Below, piece by piece: positions 1-6,811 of a DNA stretch of 19,697 nucleotides. Position 1 is the stretch's first letter, and each line of letters starts with the position of its first letter. The stretch is taken from NCBI GenBank assembly GCA_037083765.1, contig JBAPLS010000011.1:1-19697 (forward strand), given 5' to 3'. The notes beneath the pieces were generated by a model. The model did not search any database and was not told the origin of the DNA. It worked only from the letters and a program-made list of their open reading frames with translations. A program made the position numbers and the translations under genes. The DNA comes from Dasytiphilus stammeri_B. GTDB taxonomy: Bacteria; Pseudomonadota; Gammaproteobacteria; Enterobacterales; Enterobacteriaceae.

Positions 1-149
1 TGTCCAGACTCCCATTCCCTTGGCATTTCCTCTTGCTTCCAGATTTTTTGAATTATGTAGTACACATAATGCTTCTGTAGTTCTTCGCCCCCATATTTTA
101 TAAGCTCCATGTTGATGCCGTCTTTTCCAGGAGCTTTCCCATTTTGACT
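1..149 (-). mobile_element. Fragment of an animal non-LTR retrotransposon reverse transcriptase (foreign, probably host DNA)
   Basis: Read on the minus strand from base 149 to base 3, this stretch is an open frame of 49 codons with no stop. It begins SQNGKAPGKDGINMELIKY, continues through GGEELQKHY, and ends IWKQEEMPREWESG. The NGKAPGxDGI...ELIKYGG...IW....P.EW pattern is the N-terminal reverse transcriptase block of LINE-type elements common in insect and other animal genomes. Base composition is visibly richer in G+C than the following bacterial sequence. The fragment is open at the window edge, so the rest of the element is not seen. Bacterial group II intron or retron reverse transcriptases do not carry this pattern. 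I infer host DNA joined to symbiont DNA, most simply by chimeric assembly. Only the junction at about 150-160 is visible. Confidence 0.8.
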
Positions 150-160
150 TCTCTAATCAC

Positions 161-763
161 GATGGACCTACTCATCAACCTGTAGAACAATTAGCGAGCT
201 TACGCATGACCCCTAATTTAAGTACATGGAGACCATGTGATCAAGTCGAAACTGCAGTAGCTTGGAAATATGCAATAGAACGTAATAATGGTCCTACGGC
301 CTTGATATTATCTCGTCAAACATTATCTCATCAAGATAGATCTCCAGAACAAATAAAGAACATTAATAAAGGAGCATATGTTTTAAAAACATGTATTGGA
401 ATACCAGATGTAATTTTAATATCTACCGGTTCGGAAGTACAATTAGCTACGTCGGCTTCTTCTTCATTAACTAACGAAGGATATAAAGTTCGAGTAGTGT
501 CGATGCCATCTACGGATGTCTTTGATAAACAAGATGCGGATTATAGAGAAATGGTATTACCGTCCCGAGTGATGCTGCGTATAGCTATTGAAGCGGGATT
601 TAAAGATTATTGGTATAAATATATAGGGTTGCATGGAGCAATATTAGGCATTAATTCCTTTGGAGCATCTGGATCTGCAGAAAAAATTTTTCAACACTTT
701 AGTTTGACAGTACAAGAAGTTATTAAAACAGTCAAAAAATTAATTCCGAACAAAAGGCAATAG
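161..763 (+). CDS. tktA: Transketolase, C-terminal part only (5' end missing at the retrotransposon junction)
   Basis: Transketolase moves two-carbon units between sugar phosphates in the non-oxidative pentose phosphate pathway, using thiamine diphosphate and a divalent metal. Bacterial homology begins at base 161 with DGPTHQPVEQLASLRMTPN, which carries the substrate-binding His of THQP. It continues with STWRPCDQVE, ALILSRQ (phosphate-binding Arg) and the C-terminal domain (STGSEVQLA, VVSMPSTDVFDKQD, DYWYKYIGLHGAILG). About 200 of the family's roughly 660 residues are present. The thiamine-diphosphate-binding N-terminal domain and most of the middle domain are missing. The first ATG at 206 lies inside the conserved part and is not a real start. 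The codons just before 161 do not match transketolase, so the break is sharp. What remains is intact, so the gene was probably complete in the organism and cut here by the join. A single tkt is assumed; tktA rather than tktB is inferred from position upstream of pgk. Confidence 0.9.
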   Translation, partial: DGPTHQPVEQLASLRMTPNLSTWRPCDQVETAVAWKYAIERNNGPTALILSRQTLSHQDRSPEQIKNINKGAYVLKTCIGIPDVILISTGSEVQLATSASSSLTNEGYKVRVVSMPSTDVFDKQDADYREMVLPSRVMLRIAIEAGFKDYWYKYIGLHGAILGINSFGASGSAEKIFQHFSLTVQEVIKTVKKLIPNKRQ

Positions 764-851
764 AATTGTTTAAGTGAGTGGAAAAAATAAAATTATTAAT
801 GATTTAATTTAAATTTTATATGTTTTTCTATTTATATTTTAAGTAAAAATT

Positions 852-886
852 ACTCTCCGTTAGAGTCAAAAAAATTTCGATTTTTT
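852..886 (+). terminator. Possible weak terminator after tktA
   Basis: About 90 bases after the transketolase stop there is a small inverted repeat, ACTCT/AGAGT, around a CCGTT loop (852-866). It is followed by an A-run and then a run of six T. The five-pair stem is short and the T-run is not immediately adjacent, so this is only a weak candidate. Confidence 0.25.
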
Positions 887-1750
887 AATCCTCATTTTTT
901 TTGATAAAAGATTTTAATAAAATGATAATAACATCATAAAAATATTCATCATCCCAGATGAGAGTAAATAGTTCTTAAGTGAAAGTAGACCAGCAACATG
1001 GTAATAAAGGAAGAGATAATTTTTATCTGGAGATTATTGCTAGATCTCGAGAATAAACCTGAAGTGGTATTTAAAAATAAATAGACATCAGACTAAAAAA
1101 CATAAATGATGAGAAAAAGTAAGTATCTTTATGAAGATTTTTCTATTCAATATTAAAAACTTAAACTATCAATATTTCTTATCATGTTCATTGTTAATAT
1201 TTTTGATTACAAAGAGAATACTCAAAGTATCAAAAGCTATTCCTATGTTAGGACGGTTATTTGCTTACTATAAAAGTAGTAATTATATTTAAACAAAGTA
1301 TAATATAGAAAAGTAATACTTTGACTTGATCCAATCACTCCGTAACTAATACTACTTTTAGTTTATAGATAAGTAAATAGCTCAGACGTCTAAATTAGAT
1401 TATCTCATAACAAGTACCAACTACTAGAATAATAATTGATAGGTCTCAAAAAAAAAGTACCGACAAAATTAAATAATATTTTTAGTATTTTTCGATCTAA
1501 ATTTTATGCAATAAAAAGAAGTACTATTTTGATTTCCCTGAAGATTAAGGATCATTTAAAATTAATGATCAAAACCAAAGAGAAAACAGGCATGGGATAA
1601 AAAATTTTTCGTCTGATAATCAATATCTCTAATGAATATTATTAGTATAAATAAATTTTCCTCCTCTCCTTTGCGCCAGGAATAGTTATTATTTATACTC
1701 AAACTAGTAATAAGATCATAAAAAATTCATATGAGGTTATAATAAATGAA

Positions 1751-1798
1751 GTATCTTAATTAGATACCCATTTAGATGAGTACATTATAAGATGTACT
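1751..1798. promoter_or_regulatory. Two adjacent hairpins upstream of pgk
   Basis: Two perfect inverted repeats sit side by side 54-101 bases before the pgk start. GTATCT (1751-1756) pairs with AGATAC (1762-1767) across a five-base loop. AGTACAT (1779-1785) pairs with ATGTACT (1792-1798) across the loop TATAAG. They lie in otherwise decaying sequence. They could be part of the pgk leader, an old terminator, or chance in A+T-rich DNA. Confidence 0.35.
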
Positions 1799-1851
1799 GT
1801 TTGAGTGAAAAATAAAATTCTTATTTTTATTTATCTAAGAGATGATCGGTT

Positions 1852-3042
1852 ATGTCTATAATGAAAATGACACATTTGAATTTATCAGGAAAAAGAGTGT
1901 TTATTCGGGCAGATTTAAATGTACCTCTTAATAAAGAGGGAAGAGTTACATCAGAAGCCCGGATAAACGCATTTATCCCCACTATTAAAATAGCACTAAA
2001 AAAAGGTGCTAGAATTATGGTGACCTCTCATTTAGGACGTCCAGTAGAAGGAAAATATCAGAAAGCATTTTCTCTTGGTCCTATTGTGGAAGTATTGAAA
2101 AAAAAAATTTCTTGTCCCATTAGGTTAGAAAAAAATTATTTAGAAGGATTAGATCTAGCTCAAAATGAGGTAGTAATTCTAGAAAATGTTAGATTCAATA
2201 AAGGAGAGAAGAAAAATGACGAATTATTAGCTAAAAAATATGCATCACTATGCGATATTTTTGTAATGGATGCTTTTGGATCGTCTCATCGTAAAGATGC
2301 TTCCACATATGGTATAATTAAATTTGCACCTATTGCTTGTGCAGGCCCGCTGTTAGAATTTGAATTAGAAGCTTTAAGTAAAGCAGTAACACAACCGCAG
2401 AGACCTATGGTTGCTATAATAGGAGGATCAAAAATTTCTACAAAATTTGATATTTTAAATTATCTAGCTCAAGTTTCTGATAAAGTAATTGTAGGAGGTG
2501 GAATTGCTAATACTTTTGTTGCCATTGAGAATCGCGTAGGAGAATCTTTATATGAACCAGATTTTGTAGAAGCAGCTAAAATATTACGAGATAGCTATTA
2601 CATACCTATTCCCATAGATGTTCGGGTAGGATCTGAATTTTCTGAACTTTCCCCAGCACTCTCAAAAAGTGTTGCTGAAATAGACTCTGATGAAGAAATT
2701 ATGGACTGGGGTGAAAAAACTACTCAAATTATGACCAGCATTATAAAAAAAGCTAAAACTATTCTTTGGAATGGACCAGTAGGTGTTTTTGAATTTCCAA
2801 ATTTTAGTACGGGAACTAGAATGATAGCAGAGGCTATTACAGAAAGCCATGCTTATTCTATTGCGGGAGGGGGAGATACTCAAGCTGCAATTGAATTATT
2901 TGGAGTAGAAAAACATATTTCTTATATGTCTACTGGAGGAGGTGCTTTTTTGTCATTTGTAGAAGGAAAAAAATTACCAGCTATTAGGATGCTAGAAGAT
3001 CGTGCTCAACATTCTATTACTAATAAAACTCTAGGAGGATGA
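1852..3042 (+). CDS. pgk: Phosphoglycerate kinase
   Basis: Cytoplasmic glycolytic enzyme that transfers phosphate between 1,3-bisphosphoglycerate and ADP, giving ATP and 3-phosphoglycerate. The 396-residue protein aligns with E. coli Pgk from end to end. It has the N-terminal substrate-binding FIRADLNVP (residues 17-25), TSHLGRP, LENVRFNKGEKK and MDAFGSSHR. It also has the hinge and nucleotide-binding side with AIIGGSKISTK, LIVGGGIANTF-type sequence (VIVGGGIANTF here), LWNGPVGVFEFPNF and the GGGDT loop at 339-343. The start MSIMKM matches E. coli MSVIKM, with a weak Shine-Dalgarno-like AAGAGATG before it. The protein runs about nine residues past the usual end, finishing HSITNKTLGG, which is a harmless-looking stop-codon shift. 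fbaA follows after 76 bases, as in E. coli, and the two are probably cotranscribed. Confidence 0.98.
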   Translation: MSIMKMTHLNLSGKRVFIRADLNVPLNKEGRVTSEARINAFIPTIKIALKKGARIMVTSHLGRPVEGKYQKAFSLGPIVEVLKKKISCPIRLEKNYLEGLDLAQNEVVILENVRFNKGEKKNDELLAKKYASLCDIFVMDAFGSSHRKDASTYGIIKFAPIACAGPLLEFELEALSKAVTQPQRPMVAIIGGSKISTKFDILNYLAQVSDKVIVGGGIANTFVAIENRVGESLYEPDFVEAAKILRDSYYIPIPIDVRVGSEFSELSPALSKSVAEIDSDEEIMDWGEKTTQIMTSIIKKAKTILWNGPVGVFEFPNFSTGTRMIAEAITESHAYSIAGGGDTQAAIELFGVEKHISYMSTGGGAFLSFVEGKKLPAIRMLEDRAQHSITNKTLGG

Positions 3043-3118
3043 AATATCGATATATTAATTTTTTTATTTTAAATACCAAATATACTAAAATACTAAGAAT
3101 TTAGTAAGGGATGATTTT

Positions 3119-4195
3119 ATGTCTAAAATATTAGATTTTGTGCCACCAGGCGTNATCACAGGAAGTGATNTANAAAAAATNTTTGCAATCGCTAAAAATT
3201 ATNANTTTGCATTGCCTGCCGTAAATTGTATTGGCACAGATTCAATTAATGCCGTTCTTGAAACGGCCGCTCGAGTAAAAGCGCCCGTCATTATCCAATT
3301 TTCAAATAATGGAGCAGCGTTTATCGCTGGCAAAGGAGTTAAAAAAGATCCAGTACAAACACAAGCAGTCCAAGGATCTATATCTGGAGCTCAACATGTT
3401 CATCAAATGGCTCAATATTATGGGGTGCCAGTAATGCTACATACCGATCACTGTGCCAAAAATTTACTTTCCTGGATTGATGGTATGTTAGATGCAGGAG
3501 AAGAGTACTTTAAGAAGACTGGCAAACCATTATTTTCTTCTCATATGATTGATCTCTCACAAGAATCTTTGAAAGACAATATAGCCATCAGTAGTCATTA
3601 TCTCACGAGAATGTCAAAAATAAATATGACCCTAGAAATTGAACTAGGATGTACTGGTGGAGAAGAAATTGGAATAGATAATAATTCGGTACATACAGAA
3701 TTATATACTCATCCGGAAGATATTAACTTTGCTTATGAAAGACTTAGTGCAATTAGTACTAATTTTAGTATAGCCGCCTCATTTGGTAATATACATGGCG
3801 TATATAAACCAGGCAATGTTAAATTAATGCCTACTATCCTTAAAAAATCACAAGATTATGTAAGTAAAAAACATGGCCTAGCTATGAATCCATTAAATTT
3901 AGTTTTTCATGGGGGATCGGGTTCATCTCTTAATGAGATCCAAGAATCTATTAATTATGGAGTAGTGAAAATTAATGTTGATACAGATACCCAATGGGCG
4001 ACTTGGGAGGGAATCTTGAATTATTATAAGCAAAATGAAGCATATTTGCAAAGCCAATTAGGTAATCCTGATGGTCCGCACCAACCTAACAAAAAATTTT
4101 ATGATCCACGTAATTGGATCAGAGCTGGTCAGATCAGTATGATTACACGCTTAGAAACCGTATTTAGAAACTTAAATGCAATTGATCTTTTTTAA
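3119..4195 (+). CDS. fbaA: Fructose-bisphosphate aldolase, class II
   Basis: Zinc-dependent aldolase that interconverts fructose 1,6-bisphosphate with dihydroxyacetone phosphate and glyceraldehyde 3-phosphate. The 358-residue length equals the family norm (359 in E. coli). The LHTDHCAK block holds the catalytic Asp and zinc-ligand His at residues 110-111. GNIHGVYKPGN and VFHGGSGSS give the two other zinc-ligand histidines, and INVDTDTQWATWEG binds the substrate phosphate. A Shine-Dalgarno TAAGGG lies eight bases before the ATG. Six ambiguous bases (3154, 3170, 3173, 3181, 3203, 3205) affect codons 12, 18, 19, 21 and 29. Codon 12 is Val whatever the base, and codon 21 is Ile or Met. Codons 19 (NAA) and 29 (NAN) could in principle be stops, but the E. 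coli residues there are ordinary and a functional gene is by far likeliest. It lies in a pgk-fbaA-mscS plus-strand run. Confidence 0.97.
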   Translation: MSKILDFVPPGXITGSDXXKXFAIAKNYXFALPAVNCIGTDSINAVLETAARVKAPVIIQFSNNGAAFIAGKGVKKDPVQTQAVQGSISGAQHVHQMAQYYGVPVMLHTDHCAKNLLSWIDGMLDAGEEYFKKTGKPLFSSHMIDLSQESLKDNIAISSHYLTRMSKINMTLEIELGCTGGEEIGIDNNSVHTELYTHPEDINFAYERLSAISTNFSIAASFGNIHGVYKPGNVKLMPTILKKSQDYVSKKHGLAMNPLNLVFHGGSGSSLNEIQESINYGVVKINVDTDTQWATWEGILNYYKQNEAYLQSQLGNPDGPHQPNKKFYDPRNWIRAGQISMITRLETVFRNLNAIDLF

Positions 4196-4251
4196 TTCTC
4201 TTTGTCGTAGAACTCCATTTCTATTATAGTATTTTAACACGATATTATCGT

Positions 4252-5070
4252 ATGGAAAATAATGATGTAATAAAAAGTATTAAAGAGGCCGGATTTTGGC
4301 TGATGCATAATCATTCACTATTATTTAGTTACATAATTAATGTAATATCAGCAATAGCAATAATATGTATTGGAATGGCAGTGGCACGTGCTTTTGCTAA
4401 AAGTATTAACAGAATATTTTTAGCTCGTCATCTAGATATTACAGTCGCCGATTTTTTATCTATGGTATTACGCTATAGTATTATTACTTTTTCCGTCACC
4501 GCAGCATTAAATCGTGTTGGTGTGCAAACTGCCTCAATTATAGCTGTACTAGGCGCTGCAGGTTTAGCAGTAGGTTTGGCATTACAAGGATCTCTATCTA
4601 ACTTAGCAGCAGGGGTCCTATTAGTGATATTTAGACCATTACGAGTAGGAGAATACGTAGACTTAGGAGGAATTAACGGTAGAGTACAACAAATTCAAAT
4701 ATTTTCTACTACTCTGCTTTCTGCAGATGGTAAAACTATTGTGGTTCCTAATGGAAAAGTTATTTCGGGTAATATTATTAACTATTCTCGTGAACCAATA
4801 CGACGATATGAAATGATAATAAGAGTAGCTGTAGACTCAGATATTCAGAAAATAAAAAAAATTATCTCTGATATAGTGTACGCAGACTGCCGAATTATTA
4901 AAGAGCGGGAAATTATTATAAGATTACATGAAATTAACAGTAGTTCTTTAAATTTTATTGTAAGATGGTGGAGTAGAGGTCAAGACTTACAAAATGTTTA
5001 TTGGGATTTATTAGAGACTTTTCAACGTCATCTTATAAAAGAACAAAATAATAAATCAAATATTCTTTAA
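4252..5070 (+). CDS. mscS: Small-conductance mechanosensitive channel MscS, C-terminally shortened
   Basis: Inner-membrane channel that opens under membrane tension and releases solutes during osmotic downshock. Residue numbering matches E. coli MscS without gaps through the membrane part. TM1 is at about 22-47, TM2 at about 66-86, and the pore-lining TM3 starts near 94. The gate leucines L105 and L109 and the hinge glycine G113 are in place in GLAVGLALQGSLSNLAAG. The middle beta domain (RPLRVGEYVDLGG, VVPNGKVISGNIINYSREP) and the alpha-beta domain (LNFIVRWWSRGQDLQNVYWDLLE) follow. The protein stops at residue 272. The E. coli protein has 286 residues, and the segment forming its terminal cytoplasmic beta barrel (ISFPYPQMDV region) has no counterpart, replaced by an unrelated Asn/Lys-rich tail. 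The channel pore looks functional. E. coli argO and argP, which lie downstream of mscS, are missing. Confidence 0.95.
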   Translation: MENNDVIKSIKEAGFWLMHNHSLLFSYIINVISAIAIICIGMAVARAFAKSINRIFLARHLDITVADFLSMVLRYSIITFSVTAALNRVGVQTASIIAVLGAAGLAVGLALQGSLSNLAAGVLLVIFRPLRVGEYVDLGGINGRVQQIQIFSTTLLSADGKTIVVPNGKVISGNIINYSREPIRRYEMIIRVAVDSDIQKIKKIISDIVYADCRIIKEREIIIRLHEINSSSLNFIVRWWSRGQDLQNVYWDLLETFQRHLIKEQNNKSNIL

Positions 5071-5100
5071 GTCCTGATCCAAGGAGGAGTATCATAGCTT

Positions 5101-5775
5101 ATGAAAAACTATAACTTAAAACACTGCGCAGCATGGGAAGCTCTAAAGTATGTTACTCCGGGTTCAATAGTAGGGATAGGTTCAGGAACTACAGTCAGTT
5201 ACTTTATTAATGCTTTAAGTACGATTAAGAATCAAATAGAAGGCACCATATCTAGTTCCAATGATTCTACTACTAAACTTAAAAGTTTAAATATTCCCGT
5301 GTTTAGTTGTAATGATGTAGACTCTATTCCTATTTATGTGGATAGTGCAGATGAAATTAATAAACACTTACAGTTAATAAAAGGTAGAGGAGGTGCCCTA
5401 ACTCAAGAAAAAGTAATTTCAGCAGTATCGAAAAAATTTATCTGTATTGCGGATGATACTAAATTAGTGAATATTTTAGGGAGAAAAAATCCTTTACCTA
5501 TAGAAGTTATACCTATGGCACGTGCATATATTGGGCGAGAAGTAGTAAAGTTAGGAGGTATACCTAAATATCGGACAGGTATTATTACAGAGAACGGAAA
5601 TATTATTATTGATATATATAATTTATGTATAGTCAATCCTCTTGAAATAGAAGAAAAAATCAATATGTTAAGTGGTGTTGTGACGGTAGGATTATTTGCT
5701 CGACGTAGTGCCGACATAGCTTTAATTAGCACTCTACAGGGGATTAATGTTTTACATAAACCACAAAAATTATAG
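5101..5775 (+). CDS. rpiA: Ribose-5-phosphate isomerase A
   Basis: Interconverts ribose 5-phosphate and ribulose 5-phosphate, feeding nucleotide and histidine synthesis. It works beside transketolase in the non-oxidative pentose phosphate pathway. The 224 residues align with the 219 of E. coli RpiA. The phosphate loop is GIGSGTTVSYF (GSGST in most relatives). The active-site residues D81 and D84 (YVDSADEIN), K94 (LIKGRGGAL), E103 (TQEK) and K121 all fall at the E. coli positions. An IADDTKLVNILGRKNPLPIEV-type stretch carries a one-residue insertion relative to E. coli. A strong Shine-Dalgarno AGGAGGA lies 12 bases before the ATG, the best in the window. Only 30 bases separate it from mscS, so the two are probably cotranscribed. 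Confidence 0.97.
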   Translation: MKNYNLKHCAAWEALKYVTPGSIVGIGSGTTVSYFINALSTIKNQIEGTISSSNDSTTKLKSLNIPVFSCNDVDSIPIYVDSADEINKHLQLIKGRGGALTQEKVISAVSKKFICIADDTKLVNILGRKNPLPIEVIPMARAYIGREVVKLGGIPKYRTGIITENGNIIIDIYNLCIVNPLEIEEKINMLSGVVTVGLFARRSADIALISTLQGINVLHKPQKL

Positions 5776-6216
5776 AATAAAAAAATTAAGTTATCCTTAA
5801 TTCAGGAGAGTATAATCATGACCTTATTTAGAATAGATAAATTTCTGCTGGATTTTTAAAAAATCGATAAAATTACTAATCAGAGTTTTTGTTCAAAAAA
5901 TGAAATAATGTCTAACTAAAATACGACTAGATCCTATAGTTAGGATTATACGTCAAATAATTATCAGCTCTATAACAGCATGCCATGAAATATTATTCAA
6001 TATATTTTATTCATATTCTCAATATCTTAATATTAAAAATATTTAAATCATAAATAATGTTATTTTGAAACTTAGTTGGAAAGAGACCTAGGTGTTAGTC
6101 ATACAGAAAACAGCATTCTCCTCTCTATAGAACTCATAATTAATGAGATCCTATGAAAATAAAAACAAAATTTTTAGGCTCTAGATAAGGTTCGTGTAAT
6201 AAAAATATTTAAATTC
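5776..6216. other. Decayed region at the ancestral serA/fau position, with an orphan ribosome-binding site and start codon
   Basis: No usable frame survives here. At 5803-5820 there is a good Shine-Dalgarno (CAGGAGAG) seven to eight bases before an ATG. The frame then reads MTLFRIDKFLLDF and stops. In E. coli the next gene after rpiA is serA, whose N-terminus contains DKIKFLL. The resemblance to DKFLL and the position suggest the remains of the serA start. The match is too short to prove it, and the rest of the stretch shows no SerA motif. fau, which lies beyond serA in E. coli, is also unrecognisable. Confidence 0.35.
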
Positions 6217-6367
6217 AATTACCTAATATAATTAGTGATTGGAGATCCTGGTTCGAGGAAATGTGCTTAATTAAATCATAGCGTCGATCTTGAGCAGGTT
6301 CCTAGGACCCCACAGAGTGCAATGAGCTTGACCTAGAATGTTAGAAATATGAACTAGAAGGTTAATT
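6217..6367 (-). ncRNA. ssrS: Candidate 6S RNA
   Basis: This patch is visibly richer in G+C than the decayed DNA on both sides. Read on the minus strand it shows blocks like E. coli 6S RNA, in the same order and with similar spacing. ATATTTC-TA-CA (6350 downward) resembles the A/T-rich 5' strand of the central bubble. CACATTTCCTCGAACCAGG (6265-6247) resembles CACATTCACCTTGAACCAAGG. The distance between the two blocks is about 80-90 bases in both. Ends are joined by AATTAACC (6367-6360) with GGTAATT (6223-6217), and inside that TTCTAGTTC (6359-6351) pairs with GAACCAGGA (6254-6246). In E. coli ssrS lies between serA/fau and zapA/ygfB/pepP, transcribed opposite to serA and pepP. That is exactly its position and strand here. 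6S RNA binds sigma-70 RNA polymerase and restrains it. The ends are approximate, taken from the closing stem, and the alignment is by eye. Confidence 0.45.
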
Positions 6368-6370
6368 TTT

Positions 6371-6673
6371 ATGGATTTAATAAAACTTGGAGATCATTTT
6401 ACTGCCGCGATTATAGAAGCTAAATATAATACTTGGATTATATATTATCCGCATAATAGTTTTATATATGCTGGTTAAGATTCTTGTTAGGACTAGATGT
6501 TCATGATAGAGAAAATGATGAGAGTAATAATCCTTGAACGAGGAATGATATTAACAGTCGAACTAGGTTCTATATCCATCTAAAAGGGACTCCAAGATCT
6601 GGGAATTATAATTAAAGATACCATCATTAATGAACAGGTAATTAAAAATTACATTTATAACGTAGTAAAATAA
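6371..6673 (+). pseudogene. pepP: Remnant of Xaa-Pro aminopeptidase (C-terminal quarter, frameshifted)
   Basis: Pieces of the PepP catalytic domain survive in order but in different frames. LIKLG and PHNSFIYAG (6371-6475) correspond to LVKLG and AHRPFFMHG, followed by a stop. LGLDVHD (6487-6507), in a shifted frame, is identical to the E. coli motif. ILERGMILTVELG (6530-6568), in another frame, corresponds to ILEPGMVLTVEPG. A stop at 6581 follows, then LGIIIKDTIIN and NVVK up to a stop at 6671, corresponding to the final GIGIRIEDDIVIT...SVVK. The metal-ligand Glu of LTVE is kept, but the Glu of RIEDD has become Lys. Two frame changes, an internal stop and loss of roughly the first three quarters of the 441 codons show the gene is dead. 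PepP removes N-terminal residues preceding proline. Its location between ssrS and gcvT matches E. coli; ubiH and ubiI beyond it are gone. Confidence 0.8.
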
Positions 6674-6708
6674 ATAGCTAAAATAGAAAACATAAGAAGT
6701 ATGAATCA

Positions 6709-6781
6709 ATAGTATTTAATAAGTAAAATACTATCTTAGGTTCCTTTCCTAAAGGAATAGTAAAATATTTGTAATATACAA
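6709..6781. promoter_or_regulatory. Cluster of three palindromes upstream of gcvT
   Basis: Three perfect inverted repeats lie within 73 bases, ending 30 bases before gcvT. ATAGTATTT (6709-6717) pairs with AAATACTAT (6726-6734). TTCCTTT (6741-6747) pairs with AAAGGAA (6751-6757) around the loop CCT. TTGTAATATACAA (6769-6781) is a 13-base palindrome. The first two would fold as strong hairpins by local standards. They could form the gcvT leader, an old terminator after the pepP/ubi genes, or a protein-binding site. No Rho-independent T-run follows. Confidence 0.4.
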
Positions 6782-6811
6782 AGACCATTTTCTTAAAAAA
6801 ACTAAATTAAA

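Larger units (their letters stand above)
764..1851. other. Decayed gene-free region at the ancestral position of epd
   Basis: This 1.09-kb stretch holds no open frame of useful length on either strand, only short A+T-rich frames full of stops. In E. coli the gene between tktA and pgk is epd (erythrose-4-phosphate dehydrogenase, about 1.02 kb), so both length and place fit an eroded epd. I looked for the GAPDH-family NGFGRIGR and SCTTNC motifs and did not find them. A few short in-frame pieces remain, for example GRDNFYLEIIARSRE at about 1009-1056, but I cannot assign them. The stretch also holds small hairpins listed separately. Loss of epd is inference from synteny. Confidence 0.6.

Noticed and set aside
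1200..1275. Possible epd fragment around TQSIKAIPM-like codons
   Set aside because: The match to the Epd SQSIIPVDTK region is only a few residues and needs a frame choice, so it is not distinguishable from chance.
2662..2883. Minus-strand ORF of 73 codons inside pgk
   Set aside because: It lies fully within the well-conserved pgk gene, and its translation resembles no protein I know.
5403..5732. Minus-strand ORF of 109 codons inside rpiA
   Set aside because: It is antisense to an intact rpiA with all active-site residues, so it is a shadow frame.
6245..6262. tRNA T-arm-like GGTTCGAGG on the plus strand
   Set aside because: The flanking bases cannot form the five-pair T stem, and no anticodon or acceptor arm is present. 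The bases fit the minus-strand 6S candidate better.
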